From a virus: a stretch of 64,000 nucleotides of DNA. Below are positions 1 through 8,408 of the stretch, piece by piece. A program made the translations under genes and the position numbers. Position 1 is the first letter of the stretch. Every line of letters starts with the position of its first letter. The stretch is taken from IMG/VR virus record IMGVR_UViG_3300034418_009484, positions 1 through 64,000 of that record; one strand, written 5' to 3'. The notes beneath the pieces are model-generated. The model did no database searches and had not been told where the DNA came from. It saw only the letters and a program-made list of their open reading frames with translations.

Positions 1-414
1 GAAATAGGTTTGCCCGATGCAGTTATTGACAATACAAGTGAAGGCAGTACACTAGTTATGTTGAAGGGGGCAACAAACATGGCCCCAGTATTATTAGAAA
101 TAGAACTTGATAAAGTAGATTATAGGTCTGCTAATTGGTCAAAGTTTGATGCTTCTACTGGACAAATTGTTATAGGCACAGTGGACACAGCAACAAACTC
201 TCACACACCAACAACGACAGTGTTTCAAGCAGACGATATAACAGAAGCAACGGCAGATCATTATAATAGTAGGTTGATTATATTTACTTCTGGTGTGCTT
301 ATTGGGCAAGCCACCACTATTACAGACTATTCAGCAGTTGGCGGAATAGGACAATTCACTGTTTCTACAATGACAGACGCTCCATCAAATGATGATACTT
401 TCATTATAGTGTAA
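1..414 (+). CDS. Phage virion protein, 5'-truncated by the window edge
   Basis: The reading frame is open from base 1, so the gene starts to the left; the in-frame TTG at 10 is unlikely to be the true start. About 137 residues are visible. The C-terminal part (DDITEATADHYNSR, then LIIFTSG and an ITDY...GQFTV stretch) resembles a short beta-rich module that I recall at the ends of phage tail-fibre and collar proteins; this is recollection, not a search. It lies 15 bases before a beta-helix fibre gene, at the head of a rightward virion operon. A role in fibre attachment or surface decoration is inference. Confidence 0.7.
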   Translation, partial: EIGLPDAVIDNTSEGSTLVMLKGATNMAPVLLEIELDKVDYRSANWSKFDASTGQIVIGTVDTATNSHTPTTTVFQADDITEATADHYNSRLIIFTSGVLIGQATTITDYSAVGGIGQFTVSTMTDAPSNDDTFIIV

Positions 415-429
415 ACGTAGAGAAAATTT

Positions 430-2502
430 ATGTCAATAACACAACTGGGCTTAACGGGTACTCCTTCAAAACAGTATTCCGTAAGTCCAAAAAGAGCGGC
501 AACAACAGTAACCAAATCTATTGGAACTTCCAGTAGAGATTACTCTACGATGACCGCATGGGAAGCAGACCTAGACAACACTTTGGTGTATGTTTCTGGC
601 GATGATGCCGTGGGCGAGTGTTATAATGATTCAGATTTTACGGAGACTATTACTGTTAGCGGAGGTAGTACAGTAGGTCTTACTTCTGTTGCTTTAACAG
701 CAGCTAGTACAGAGAGGCATAATGGGACTGCTGGAACGGGGGTGAGGGTTCTGGGAGCATACACAGCATCCGTCAGCGGGAACAACACGATTCAGAGAAG
801 AATAGAATGGATTGAATATGATTATAATGGAAATAGTGGTGCTTCCTTCGTTGTGAGTGTTGCAGGGTTTGGAAATCCTGGCAACGCAACGGTATCTCAA
901 TTAATTGTTCATGATGCTCAGAACTCAGGTAGTACCTGTTCTGGAATCAAAACGGGTGACAAAGATGGCGATATTTTAAATTGTATTATATATGACATAA
1001 GATGTTCAAACGGTTTTAGTGCGGGAGCCTTGGGAGTATCTTGTTCCGTTTTTGGTTATGATTATAATATTCTTAATTGCACCGTTTATAATATAATCAA
1101 CGATAATGGTTCTGGGTCTGCGTTATGTTATTCTGGATTGGATGACGATCTTAGTAAAACGATGAAAAACTGTATTGGCATGGGCGTTGGAGGAACGTCA
1201 AGCGGTACAAAACAATGCTTCGCCTCAACGACCACCGTGAATGCAGATTACTCTCACAACCTATCATCCGACACTAGCGCTCCCGGCGCTAGTTCTGTCA
1301 CAAATTCTGTTACCGCAGATCAATTTGTTTCCATTGTATCTGGCTCAGAAGATCTCCATCTCAAATCAGGATCAGACGCTATCGGTGCGGGAGTAGATTT
1401 GGGAACAACCCCAGACGGAGTTCAGTACGATATAGACGGAGTTGATCGCGATGCTCGCGGAACAACGTGGGATATAGGTGCGGATCAAGCTGCTGGAACA
1501 GTTGGAAAAACCATTGGTACGTCTTCTCGCGATTATTCTACGATGACTCTTTGGGAAGCAGACCTAGACTCTGCGGGTTATCAAAGCGGTGACGATGCCG
1601 TAGGAGAATGTTATAATGATAGCACTTTTGATGAATCTGTTACTATAGATGGTGGAAGCACTGTTGGTTTAAATTCTTGCACCCTAACGGTCGCAAATGG
1701 AGAAAAACACGATGGAACCGCTGGTAATGGAGTAAGAATAGTAAGAACCGCAAACAGTTCATATATTATAAATAATACTGGATCTACACAAACAGAAATT
1801 TCTTGGCTTGAAATTGACGCTAATGGCTTTAATGCTACAGGAATGTGTAGAGGGGAGACGGATTCGGTTACATCATCTAGATTAAAAAATTTAATTGCTC
1901 ACGGTCAAAGCGGGGCTTCTAGTTTTAATGGATTTTTATTAAATAGAGGTAGTAGTTATTGCTTAAATAATATTCTTTATGATTGCATTAATACTCTTTC
2001 TGGCGGCGGTGGAAATGGATTTAAATCTGGATCTAGTACAGAGAATTGGCACAATAATACATGTTATCTTGTAAAAAGTGGAGTCTCACACACTTCTGGA
2101 TTTTTTTATGGTATGAGTTTTGCTTCTATAACTGCCTCAAATAATATATCTGTAGATTCTGGGACAGACGGCACAGCGACCGGAGCGGATTTTACTGGAA
2201 CTAGTGATTACAGTTTGTCGTCTGATTCTTCTGCGTCAGGAACCTCCGTATTAACAAACAAAACCTCTACCAATCAATTCGTCTCCATCGTTGGCGGTTC
2301 CGAGGATCTCCATCTTAAAGCTGGTGCAGATGCCATCGGTGCGGGAGTTGACTTAGGAACAACGCCAACTGGTGTAAATATAGATATAAACGGATTTGAC
2401 AGGGACTCGATAGATGTTGCTTGGGATATTGGCGCTCACCAATTTACAACAACTTTAAGTAATATATCAAATGCGTTAATTGCTTTTTTCCTTGATTTTT
2501 AA
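430..2502 (+). CDS. Duplicated beta-helix tail-fibre or adhesin protein
   Basis: 690 residues built from two tandem copies of the same roughly 320-residue module. Copy 1 begins at about residue 29 and copy 2 at about residue 359. Each starts with IGTSSRDYSTMT...WEADL, then GDDAVGECYND, a Ser/Gly/Thr/Asn-rich region typical of right-handed parallel beta-helices, and ends with LHLKSGSDAIGAGVDLG followed by D-x-DG-x-DRD...WDIGA. The closing motif resembles the choice-of-anchor-Q/pectate-lyase-like ends of bacterial surface and phage proteins. The last 16 residues (SNISNALIAFFLDF) are hydrophobic and unlike the rest. The likely role is a receptor-binding or glycan-contacting fibre; no catalytic residues can be assigned. 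Confidence 0.75.
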   Translation: MSITQLGLTGTPSKQYSVSPKRAATTVTKSIGTSSRDYSTMTAWEADLDNTLVYVSGDDAVGECYNDSDFTETITVSGGSTVGLTSVALTAASTERHNGTAGTGVRVLGAYTASVSGNNTIQRRIEWIEYDYNGNSGASFVVSVAGFGNPGNATVSQLIVHDAQNSGSTCSGIKTGDKDGDILNCIIYDIRCSNGFSAGALGVSCSVFGYDYNILNCTVYNIINDNGSGSALCYSGLDDDLSKTMKNCIGMGVGGTSSGTKQCFASTTTVNADYSHNLSSDTSAPGASSVTNSVTADQFVSIVSGSEDLHLKSGSDAIGAGVDLGTTPDGVQYDIDGVDRDARGTTWDIGADQAAGTVGKTIGTSSRDYSTMTLWEADLDSAGYQSGDDAVGECYNDSTFDESVTIDGGSTVGLNSCTLTVANGEKHDGTAGNGVRIVRTANSSYIINNTGSTQTEISWLEIDANGFNATGMCRGETDSVTSSRLKNLIAHGQSGASSFNGFLLNRGSSYCLNNILYDCINTLSGGGGNGFKSGSSTENWHNNTCYLVKSGVSHTSGFFYGMSFASITASNNISVDSGTDGTATGADFTGTSDYSLSSDSSASGTSVLTNKTSTNQFVSIVGGSEDLHLKAGADAIGAGVDLGTTPTGVNIDINGFDRDSIDVAWDIGAHQFTTTLSNISNALIAFFLDF
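514..2446 (+). repeat. Internal tandem gene duplication (two ~0.95-kb modules)
   Basis: Copy 1 spans about 514-1490 and copy 2 about 1502-2446. Matching landmarks are the IGTSSRDYSTMT start (bases 520 and 1513) and the SEDLHLK...AIGAGVDLGTTP end (near 1350-1410 and 2300-2360). DNA identity is patchy: the ends are clearly alike and the middles have diverged, so the duplication is not recent. Confidence 0.8.
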
Positions 2503-2515
2503 TTAGAGGTATAAA

Positions 2516-2695
2516 ATGCTTGGATTTCAACCTATATCAAGCGATCCGATATCTACTATTGAACTTATAGGAACACTGTTAATAGTGTTTAATAGGAAAA
2601 TTCCTATAGATACTCAAGGAGAAATAAATCCAAATATAAAAACTTTTGATTGGATTCTTAATGTTAGAGATTCAGTATGGAATATAAAATGTTAA
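2516..2695 (+). CDS. Small virion-region protein with IPI motif (59 aa)
   Basis: ATG at 2516 with a GAGG ribosome-binding site 5-9 bases upstream; 59 codons. The protein contains IELIGTLLIVFNRKIPID and ends near DSVWNIKC. Both pieces echo the protein at 3443-3850, which carries five IP[IV]E motifs and a C-terminal SIWSL...IIWNI segment. It is therefore probably a short paralogue of that protein. It sits between the beta-helix fibre and another fibre-region gene with 10-13-base gaps, as expected for a translated operon member. Function unknown; a structural adaptor is a guess from context. Confidence 0.6.
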   Translation: MLGFQPISSDPISTIELIGTLLIVFNRKIPIDTQGEINPNIKTFDWILNVRDSVWNIKC

Positions 2696-2705
2696 AGGTA
2701 AAAAT

Positions 2706-3443
2706 ATGAGTATAGTACCATCAGATATTGTTATTTATTCAAGCCAAAACATGCCTCAAGATGATTCTTCAGTTGCTGGAGGCGTAATAAATAGTGGTAT
2801 AAGAGTTGTATTTCAAGATGTTACAAATACTGGCGTAATAAATGCCGTAAGTGATAACGCATTAGATACTGGTAATATAACTGTAGTAGGCAGAGATGTT
2901 GTTGGCATCATTACTAGTGATACATTTCAATTAAATGGTATAACGCCCGTTGCAGGAACTCAAAATTTTGAAAGAATAATATCTTGTTCTGTAGATCAAA
3001 TAGCTAGTGGAAATATATCTGTAAGTGGAAATATATCTTTAGGATCAATATATCAGAATGAAAGTGGATTTACAAGACCATTTTATAATGCAACTGCTAA
3101 TCCTAATGGTGGTGCAGATAAAGTATTATATGAGAAGGTATTTATTAAGAATAATAACACAACCAATGCTCTACTTGATGCTACAGTTCAAGAAATTTCG
3201 TCTGGTTTATATTCAAAAATTCAATTTGGATTGGAAAAAGGTCAAAATTATAATGAGTCAGTTGCTAATAGGCTAACCGCCCCAACAGGCGTAACTTCTT
3301 ATGGTAGCGGTATTAGTGGTGTTTCAAATACTAATATATCTCCTTTGGATGCTCAAGGAGTTTGGTTAAAATTTGATCTAAATGCAGGCGATTCTGCACA
3401 AGATAGTTTTTATCAGTTGCAAATAGCAGGAGGTACTACATAA
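2706..3443 (+). CDS. Fibre-region virion protein
   Basis: 245 residues, Ser/Gly/Asn/Thr rich, with no signal peptide and no membrane segment. A run of alternating polar and beta-branched residues (ASGNISVSGNISLGSIY) and a C-terminal region with VWLKFDLNAGDSAQDSFYQLQIAG read like a beta-sandwich fibre or collar domain. Its stop codon overlaps the ATG of the next gene by one base (TAATG), so the two are translationally coupled. I recognise no named family. A structural role is inferred from composition and position. Confidence 0.6.
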   Translation: MSIVPSDIVIYSSQNMPQDDSSVAGGVINSGIRVVFQDVTNTGVINAVSDNALDTGNITVVGRDVVGIITSDTFQLNGITPVAGTQNFERIISCSVDQIASGNISVSGNISLGSIYQNESGFTRPFYNATANPNGGADKVLYEKVFIKNNNTTNALLDATVQEISSGLYSKIQFGLEKGQNYNESVANRLTAPTGVTSYGSGISGVSNTNISPLDAQGVWLKFDLNAGDSAQDSFYQLQIAGGTT

Positions 3444-3850
3444 TGCCTACTCCTTTAACAGTTGAAAAAAATTTTATTGGGTTAAGAGTTGATTCTATTG
3501 CGTCTGTTTTACTTGATTACAAGATACCTATAGAAAATATTTCTTTTGCGTCTGTAGTAATTTCGCCAGAAATACCTATTGAAAATATTGCTTCTATATT
3601 AGAGGCAAATAATATTCCTGTAGAAATACAATCAGATGTAGTTTTAATAACAACTGATAAAAACATACCTATTGAAGTTATATCACAAATAATATCTAAT
3701 AATGATATACCTGTTGAAGTATTTAGAGATATTGATGGTGACTCTATTTGGAGCTTGAATAAGAGGGGTATATTATGGGGGATGAGCGAAAGACAAATTA
3801 TTTGGAATATTGAAAATTTTGGTGTACTTTGGGTTAGAGAAGATAAATAA
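3443..3850 (+). CDS. IPIE-repeat virion protein
   Basis: 135 residues dominated by a short repeat: IP[IV]E occurs at residues 28, 44, 58, 75 and 89, with spacing 16, 14, 17 and 14. The flanks are strings of hydrophobic beta-strand residues, suggesting stacked strands of a small beta-solenoid or repeated hairpins. The C-terminus changes to a Trp-rich segment (SIWSL, ILWGM, IIWNI, VLWV) at 101-131, again a short periodic motif. The start overlaps the upstream stop by one base. The 59-residue gene at 2516 shares both motifs. Repeats of this kind occur in phage fibre-proximal proteins (recollection). Function unknown. Confidence 0.6.
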   Translation: MPTPLTVEKNFIGLRVDSIASVLLDYKIPIENISFASVVISPEIPIENIASILEANNIPVEIQSDVVLITTDKNIPIEVISQIISNNDIPVEVFRDIDGDSIWSLNKRGILWGMSERQIIWNIENFGVLWVREDK

Positions 3851-3874
3851 TTTAAATTAATTTGGAGTATTTAA

Positions 3875-4195
3875 ATGAGTGTTACCGCTAGTCAAGAACT
3901 TTGCAAGCAGCCTGCTGAAAAGAGAAGGTTTGCTATGGAGTTTTCGAGCTTGCTAGGCTCAAGTGAAACTATCTCAACTATTAATTCAATTAATTCTGAA
4001 ACAATTAATGGAGATACTTCAGATTTACTTATAACTGTTCCTGCTATTGTTGATGGGTTTGCAACAGATAGCCGAGTTCAAGTATGGATTCAGCAAGGAA
4101 CTTCCGGTTTAAAGTATAGAATAGAAATTTTAGTAACTACTTCTGATGGTCAAATATTAGAAGGTGACGGTATTTTAAAAGTAACAGACAGGTAA
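3875..4195 (+). CDS. Fibre-tail adaptor-like protein
   Basis: 106 residues with ATG at 3875 preceded by TTGGAG. The pattern TIST...TINGDTSDLLITV, then VQVWIQQGTSGLKYRIEILVTTSDGQ and a basic C-terminal beta strand fits the small beta-sandwich that phage genomes annotate as a fibre-tail adaptor: an alternating inducer strand, an (I/V)W(I/L)xxGTxG turn and a TTSDG turn. It lies between the fibre genes and the head-tail joining genes, which suits that role. Family assignment is by motif memory only. Confidence 0.6.
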   Translation: MSVTASQELCKQPAEKRRFAMEFSSLLGSSETISTINSINSETINGDTSDLLITVPAIVDGFATDSRVQVWIQQGTSGLKYRIEILVTTSDGQILEGDGILKVTDR

Positions 4196-4199
4196 AAAC

Positions 4200-4742
4200 A
4201 TGGCAAGTTGGCAAAATACTAGTTTGATTATGTTACGCACTATGTTGAATGATGTAGGATGCGGTGAAACAAAATATTCAAACTCAAGGCTTGAGCAGTT
4301 ATTAATAACTTCTGCTTATTTTCTTCCTATTGATATAAATTTTAATAGTAATTATGTAGTAGATGTTGAGCAAAATACAATTTCTCCTGATCCTATTAAT
4401 CAAGATGATGGAACAGAATTTATTAACTTTATGGTTTTACGAGCGGCCTGTATTGCTGATGAAGGCAATTTTAGAAACGCTGCATTGCTACAGGGCGTTA
4501 CCGCTAGGTGTGGTCCTGCTGTGTTGCAGACTAGTAGTTATGGTCAATATTTAAAAGACCTTTTAACAGAAGGTCCGTGTAAAACTTATGAAGATTTGAA
4601 AAATGAATATAACTTTAGTTATGAAGGAAGAAAAATTATTAGAGCAGTTATGTCTCCGTTTGTATCTAATGATTTTTATCCTCCTATGAATGATGGTGGT
4701 TTCGGACAATTAGATACACAGAACCCACATAGAAGTAGATAA
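4200..4742 (+). CDS. Head-tail connector-like virion protein
   Basis: 180 residues. An N-terminal helical region (LIMLRTMLNDV, YSNSRLEQLLITSAYFL) is followed by a beta segment ending TISPDPI, the stretch FINFMVLRAACIADEGNFRNAA, then ARCGPAVLQ and a C-terminal GPCKTYEDLKNEYNF motif. This combination matches a virion protein family I recall from aquatic tailed phages, found beside neck genes. Start four bases after the adaptor stop. Likely a neck or connector component; not experimentally assigned as far as I know. Confidence 0.6.
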   Translation: MASWQNTSLIMLRTMLNDVGCGETKYSNSRLEQLLITSAYFLPIDINFNSNYVVDVEQNTISPDPINQDDGTEFINFMVLRAACIADEGNFRNAALLQGVTARCGPAVLQTSSYGQYLKDLLTEGPCKTYEDLKNEYNFSYEGRKIIRAVMSPFVSNDFYPPMNDGGFGQLDTQNPHRSR

Positions 4743-4761
4743 TAAAATTTTGGAGTAAAAA

Positions 4762-4971
4762 ATGACTATTATATATCAGCCTAAAGGCTCAGGTACTGAA
4801 CATAAAGAAGGTACTATCGTTGTAAATTCACCAAGGGGCGCTTCTGCTGCTTCCGGCATTACATCTAATTATACAATTGATACTTATGTTACAAATTTAC
4901 CAACAACTGGTACTATAAACGATAAATATGATATTAGATTTACTGGTTGCGGTGATGTTTGTGGAAGTTAA
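4762..4971 (+). CDS. Small conserved-looking virion-region protein
   Basis: 69 residues, ATG at 4762 with TTGGAG upstream. Composition is Thr/Gly/Ser rich (SPRGASAASGITSNYTIDTYVTN in outline), and it ends in a short Cys pair, CGDVCGS. No family recognised. It is tightly placed between the connector-like protein and the zinc-motif protein, with only two bases before the next ATG, and is probably co-translated with it. Confidence 0.5.
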   Translation: MTIIYQPKGSGTEHKEGTIVVNSPRGASAASGITSNYTIDTYVTNLPTTGTINDKYDIRFTGCGDVCGS

Positions 4972-4973
4972 AT

Positions 4974-5498
4974 ATGAATGCTTTTTCAGGAATAATCAAT
5001 AGCGATTTTAAGAATCTATTTAATAATGCTATTTCTGCATTGCTATATGACGATTCTTGCACACTGCCATGTACTTTATACTATGGTGTTACCAAGTATG
5101 AAGATTGTGTAAATTGTGTGTATGATCCTATTGGGCAAAAATCTTCTAATAGATTTCAAGATGGTGGTCCTATTCCATTTCCTTTTGGAAGTATATGTCC
5201 AATGTGTAATGGGAATGGTAAAAAACCAGTTGAAACTTCGGAAGATATAAATTTAATGATAATTTGGAATGTAAAAGAATTTGTAAATTTTGGTACTGTA
5301 AATGATGGTACTGACGACATGATTCAAACTATTACTTTTGCAACAAATACTCCTAAGTTAGTTAGAGCTAAAGAAATAATTGTAGCAAGTGATATAGAAG
5401 AATATACAAGACATAGATTTGAAAGAGCCTCTATGCCAAAACCGTGCGGCTTAGGAAATACTACATTTGTTGAATGTATTTGGAAAAGGTCAGGGTAA
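4974..5498 (+). CDS. Zinc-motif protein in the neck gene cluster
   Basis: The start is taken at ATG 4974 (174 aa) because GGAAG lies six bases upstream; a TTG at 4959 in the same frame would overlap the previous gene. The protein has a likely metal site made of CVNC at about residues 45-48 and CPMCNGNGK at about 79-87. This resembles one half of a DnaJ-type CxxCxGxG zinc module. The rest is beta-rich, ending CGLGNTTFVECIWKRSG. A zinc-stabilised structural protein among head-tail joining genes is plausible. The stop overlaps the next ATG by one base. Confidence 0.6.
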   Translation: MNAFSGIINSDFKNLFNNAISALLYDDSCTLPCTLYYGVTKYEDCVNCVYDPIGQKSSNRFQDGGPIPFPFGSICPMCNGNGKKPVETSEDINLMIIWNVKEFVNFGTVNDGTDDMIQTITFATNTPKLVRAKEIIVASDIEEYTRHRFERASMPKPCGLGNTTFVECIWKRSG

Positions 5499-6133
5499 TG
5501 AGTATACAGGCAAAAATTGAATTGCCAAATTTTGATTCAGAATTTGATAAAAATATTAAAAAAGAAATAACAAATATTATATTGAAAAATATTAATGGGG
5601 TTGTTTCTAATATAGAAAAAAGATTAAAGATAATTGTTAAAAACTTAATAGAATCTTCGCCAGAATATAGCTCTATTAAAAGTGGTGATTTAAAAGGCGA
5701 GCTTGGAATTGTTTCTTCCAGTTCTATTGATGCAATAATAAGTAAATTTGTAGAAAGCGTAAAAGTTGAATACAAAAAGAATAAAGGATTTGGAAATATT
5801 GTTATAAAGATAATAAACTCAGATTATTCTGATGTTTTAACATTACCAGAAGCTTCTTATGTTTATTCTTCTAAACGTGGAGGTGGTGTTATTGAATGGC
5901 TACGTTGGTTGCTTCTTGAAGGCACTTCAATAATAGTTACTGAATATGATTTTGAAGCAGGACCGAGAGGTAGAACTGGTAGGGGTATAATGGTGAAAAA
6001 AATTGGCGGTTGGTCAGTTCCGGTAGAATTTGCTGGAACTGCCACTGACAATTTTGTTACACGTTCGTTATCTTCAATACAGGATGATATAGATATTACC
6101 GTAAGGCAAGAGATTACCAAAGGTTTAAAATAA
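5498..6133 (+). CDS. Neck/tail-completion-like protein
   Basis: 211 residues from ATG 5498, which overlaps the upstream stop as TAATG; the longer frame from 5474 would intrude on the upstream gene. The first third is amphipathic helix (KNIKKEITNIILKNI...IEKRLKIIVKNLIESS), followed by ASYVYSSKRGGGVIEWLRWLL and a C-terminal GRTGRGIMVKKIGGWSVP then EFAGT..DNFVTR segment. A helical N-terminus with a basic glycine-rich loop fits neck or tail-completion proteins of the HK97 gp10-like group, and the position before the tail-tube gene agrees. Assignment is moderate. Confidence 0.55.
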   Translation: MSIQAKIELPNFDSEFDKNIKKEITNIILKNINGVVSNIEKRLKIIVKNLIESSPEYSSIKSGDLKGELGIVSSSSIDAIISKFVESVKVEYKKNKGFGNIVIKIINSDYSDVLTLPEASYVYSSKRGGGVIEWLRWLLLEGTSIIVTEYDFEAGPRGRTGRGIMVKKIGGWSVPVEFAGTATDNFVTRSLSSIQDDIDITVRQEITKGLK

Positions 6134-7092
6134 TGGCTGTTTGTGGATTTAATAAAAGACTTAATAAGCATGTTACCAATATAGGTACTAGCTTATTAAC
6201 ATCTCAAATTGAGACTAACTTAAAAAGCTATTTAGATTGGGGATTATTAGGCGTTGGTTCATTTTCAAATGTAAATATTCCAACTTCTGGTGCTTTTGGT
6301 GGAACTTTTGATAAACTTAGGCTAGTTGACGATCCTTCATATATAGACGGTCAAGTTTGGGAAAGTCCAAGAAAAGATTGGGTTTGGGAAACTGGTGTTT
6401 ATTATGACACTCAACCAACAAATATTTCTGGCGTAAATGTTAATGGTATTTTTTACGGTACTGGAGATGCTACATATGGACATCATTATAATTATCCATT
6501 AGGAAGGGTTGTTTTCGATTCTGCTATACCAGTAAATAGTAATGTTCAATTAGAATATTCGTATCGAAATGTTCAAACATATATAGCGGATCAAGCTCCG
6601 TGGTGGGATGAAATTCAATACGGATCTTATAGGGTTGACGATTCTACTTTATATGATGTTGGATCAGGAAATTGGCAAATATTATCTAATCATAGAGTTC
6701 AACTTCCAGCGGTTGTTTTAGAAGCAACTTCTAGAAGGTCGTTTAAGCCTTATGAATTAGGCACTGTGAGTAATTTTGTATACACAGATGTTTTATTTCA
6801 TATACTATCTGAATCAAGATGGTGGAGAAATCAATTGGTTGATATAATTTCTCTAGAAAAAGATAGAAGTATATGGCTTTATGATAATAATCAAGTTGCT
6901 AGTGCTACTGGATATCCTTTAGATCATAGAGGCATGAAAGTTTCTAGTCCATTAATGTATCCTTATTTAGTTGATAATTACAGATATAAAATGGCTAGAT
7001 TTTTTAATATGGCTGTAACTGAAATGGAAAGTCCTAATAGCAGGCTGCATAGAGCAACAGTTAGGGCTACTTTTGAGATTGTTATGGCTTGA
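6133..7092 (+). CDS. Tail-terminator/neck-region virion protein
   Basis: 319 residues, start overlapping the upstream stop by one base. Landmarks are a central aromatic region (KDWVWETGVYYDT, GIFYGTGDATYGHHYNYPLGRVVFDSAI) and a C-terminal VRATFEIVMA. I recall closely similar proteins in aquatic tailed phages next to the connector-like family seen at 4200. It precedes the major tail protein, the usual place for a tail terminator, but the fold cannot be read from sequence alone. Ends with TGA, followed by an 86-base leader. Confidence 0.55.
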   Translation: MAVCGFNKRLNKHVTNIGTSLLTSQIETNLKSYLDWGLLGVGSFSNVNIPTSGAFGGTFDKLRLVDDPSYIDGQVWESPRKDWVWETGVYYDTQPTNISGVNVNGIFYGTGDATYGHHYNYPLGRVVFDSAIPVNSNVQLEYSYRNVQTYIADQAPWWDEIQYGSYRVDDSTLYDVGSGNWQILSNHRVQLPAVVLEATSRRSFKPYELGTVSNFVYTDVLFHILSESRWWRNQLVDIISLEKDRSIWLYDNNQVASATGYPLDHRGMKVSSPLMYPYLVDNYRYKMARFFNMAVTEMESPNSRLHRATVRATFEIVMA

Positions 7093-7178
7093 TTTTTTTA
7101 AATTGGTGTATTTAATTTAAGGTAAATAAAAAAATACAATTCCTACCTATTAAAGATAAGATAACTAGGAGATAAATA
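7093..7178 (+). promoter_or_regulatory. Leader of the major tail protein gene with strong RBS
   Basis: An 86-base AT-rich gap, the longest in the joining-gene block. AGGAG at 7167-7171 lies seven bases before ATG 7179, the best Shine-Dalgarno match in the neighbourhood, consistent with a highly translated gene. TTGGTG (about 7104) and TAAGATAA-like boxes are present, but none has good spacing, so a promoter is suspected rather than shown. Confidence 0.35.
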
Positions 7179-8327
7179 ATGGCTAATAATAATAGAATTT
7201 ATTACCCTATGCAACAGGTTGCTTTTCGTAAGCCTGGAACCACTGTATATCGTGAAGCGCATGGGGTTCAAAGTGTTGCTATTACAACAACATTTAATCT
7301 TGAACAAGCTTTTGAGCTTGGTCAACTTGCGATTTATGAAAATATTGAAGGTATTCCAAATGTTGAAGTTACTCTAAATAAAGTTTTAGATGGATATCCG
7401 CTTTTATATTGTTTGGCTACAGCTACTAATGCTGCTGGTACTACCATTGAAAAGCCACAATTGGTTCAAAGGGCAGTTGGTGAAACTGTCATGAGTTTGG
7501 GCATTTGGCCTGAAACACAAGAAGCTGTATCGGGTCTTCCTTCCACATTTTGTGAAATGTCAGGCTTGACCGTTTCTTCTGTTAGTTATACATTCCCAAG
7601 TGAAGGTAACTTTACAGAAGATCTTAGTCTTGCTGGATTTAATAAAGTCTGGAGTACTTATGTTACTGGTGCTTCAGAATGCGAAGCTCCGTGGGCAACT
7701 GGAAGTCCAACTGGCGCTCCTAGTTTTCAAGATAATGCAGACGCCCCGATTGGTTCTGGCGGTGTAAACCAAAGAGAAAATATGATTTGGGCCATTAGTA
7801 ATCAGCAGGCCAGTTCAGCAGGAGGTGGAGATTATGGTATTCTTCCAACTGATATTCCTGGCGTTCAAGGATCTGGTTTCTTAAATAGAAGTATTGCTCA
7901 TATTTCTAACGTTTCAGTTAGTACAGACTTTTCTAGAGAAGACTTGTTTGAATTAGGTTCCAGAAGCCCTTATGCTAGAACAGTTACTTTCCCTGTTGAA
8001 GTCACATGTTCTATTGATGTTATTTCTGTTTCTGGTGACTTGGTTAATGCTTTAGACAATTGTAATGCAGACGTTGCATGTGAAACACCATCTAACTTGA
8101 GCGATCAAAAAATTAGATTGGCAACTTGCGAAGGCACTAGAATTTATCTTGGAGAAAAAAATAAATTATCTTCTGTCAGTTATGGTGGAGGTGATGCTGG
8201 TGGTGGAAATGTTACAGTAACGTATGAATATCAGACATTCAATGACTTTACTGTTCTTCATTCTGGCGATAATTTTAACACATCAGGTCAAGATATTTGG
8301 TCGAAACGTAGTAATTATTTGACTTAA
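7179..8327 (+). CDS. Putative major tail (tube) protein
   Basis: 382 residues. Evidence is mainly context: a strong ribosome-binding site, its own downstream terminator at 8359-8394, and a position directly before the assembly genes and the tape measure, as in siphoviruses. The sequence is beta-rich, with VAITTTFNLEQAFELGQLAIYENIEG near the N-terminus, SSVSYTFPSEGNFTEDLSLAGFNK in the middle, and a C-terminal half repeating the pattern VSVSTDFSREDLFELG...VTFPVEVTCSIDV. The two FELG-containing stretches look like repeated tube domains. No immunoglobulin-like add-on is obvious. Confidence 0.6.
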   Translation: MANNNRIYYPMQQVAFRKPGTTVYREAHGVQSVAITTTFNLEQAFELGQLAIYENIEGIPNVEVTLNKVLDGYPLLYCLATATNAAGTTIEKPQLVQRAVGETVMSLGIWPETQEAVSGLPSTFCEMSGLTVSSVSYTFPSEGNFTEDLSLAGFNKVWSTYVTGASECEAPWATGSPTGAPSFQDNADAPIGSGGVNQRENMIWAISNQQASSAGGGDYGILPTDIPGVQGSGFLNRSIAHISNVSVSTDFSREDLFELGSRSPYARTVTFPVEVTCSIDVISVSGDLVNALDNCNADVACETPSNLSDQKIRLATCEGTRIYLGEKNKLSSVSYGGGDAGGGNVTVTYEYQTFNDFTVLHSGDNFNTSGQDIWSKRSNYLT

Positions 8328-8358
8328 TAAATAACTGATGTTTGAGATAAATAAATTA

Positions 8359-8394
8359 AGAGGGGAGGGAGGTTGTCTCCTTTCCCTTTTTATT
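8359..8394 (+). terminator. Intrinsic terminator after the major tail gene
   Basis: A 13-bp stem (left arm 8359-8371, right arm 8377-8389, a few G-T pairs, no mismatch) closes a five-base loop. It runs into TTTTTATTTT. It would limit read-through from the highly expressed tail protein into the assembly genes. Confidence 0.8.
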
Positions 8395-8408
8395 TTAGGA
8401 AATAGGAT

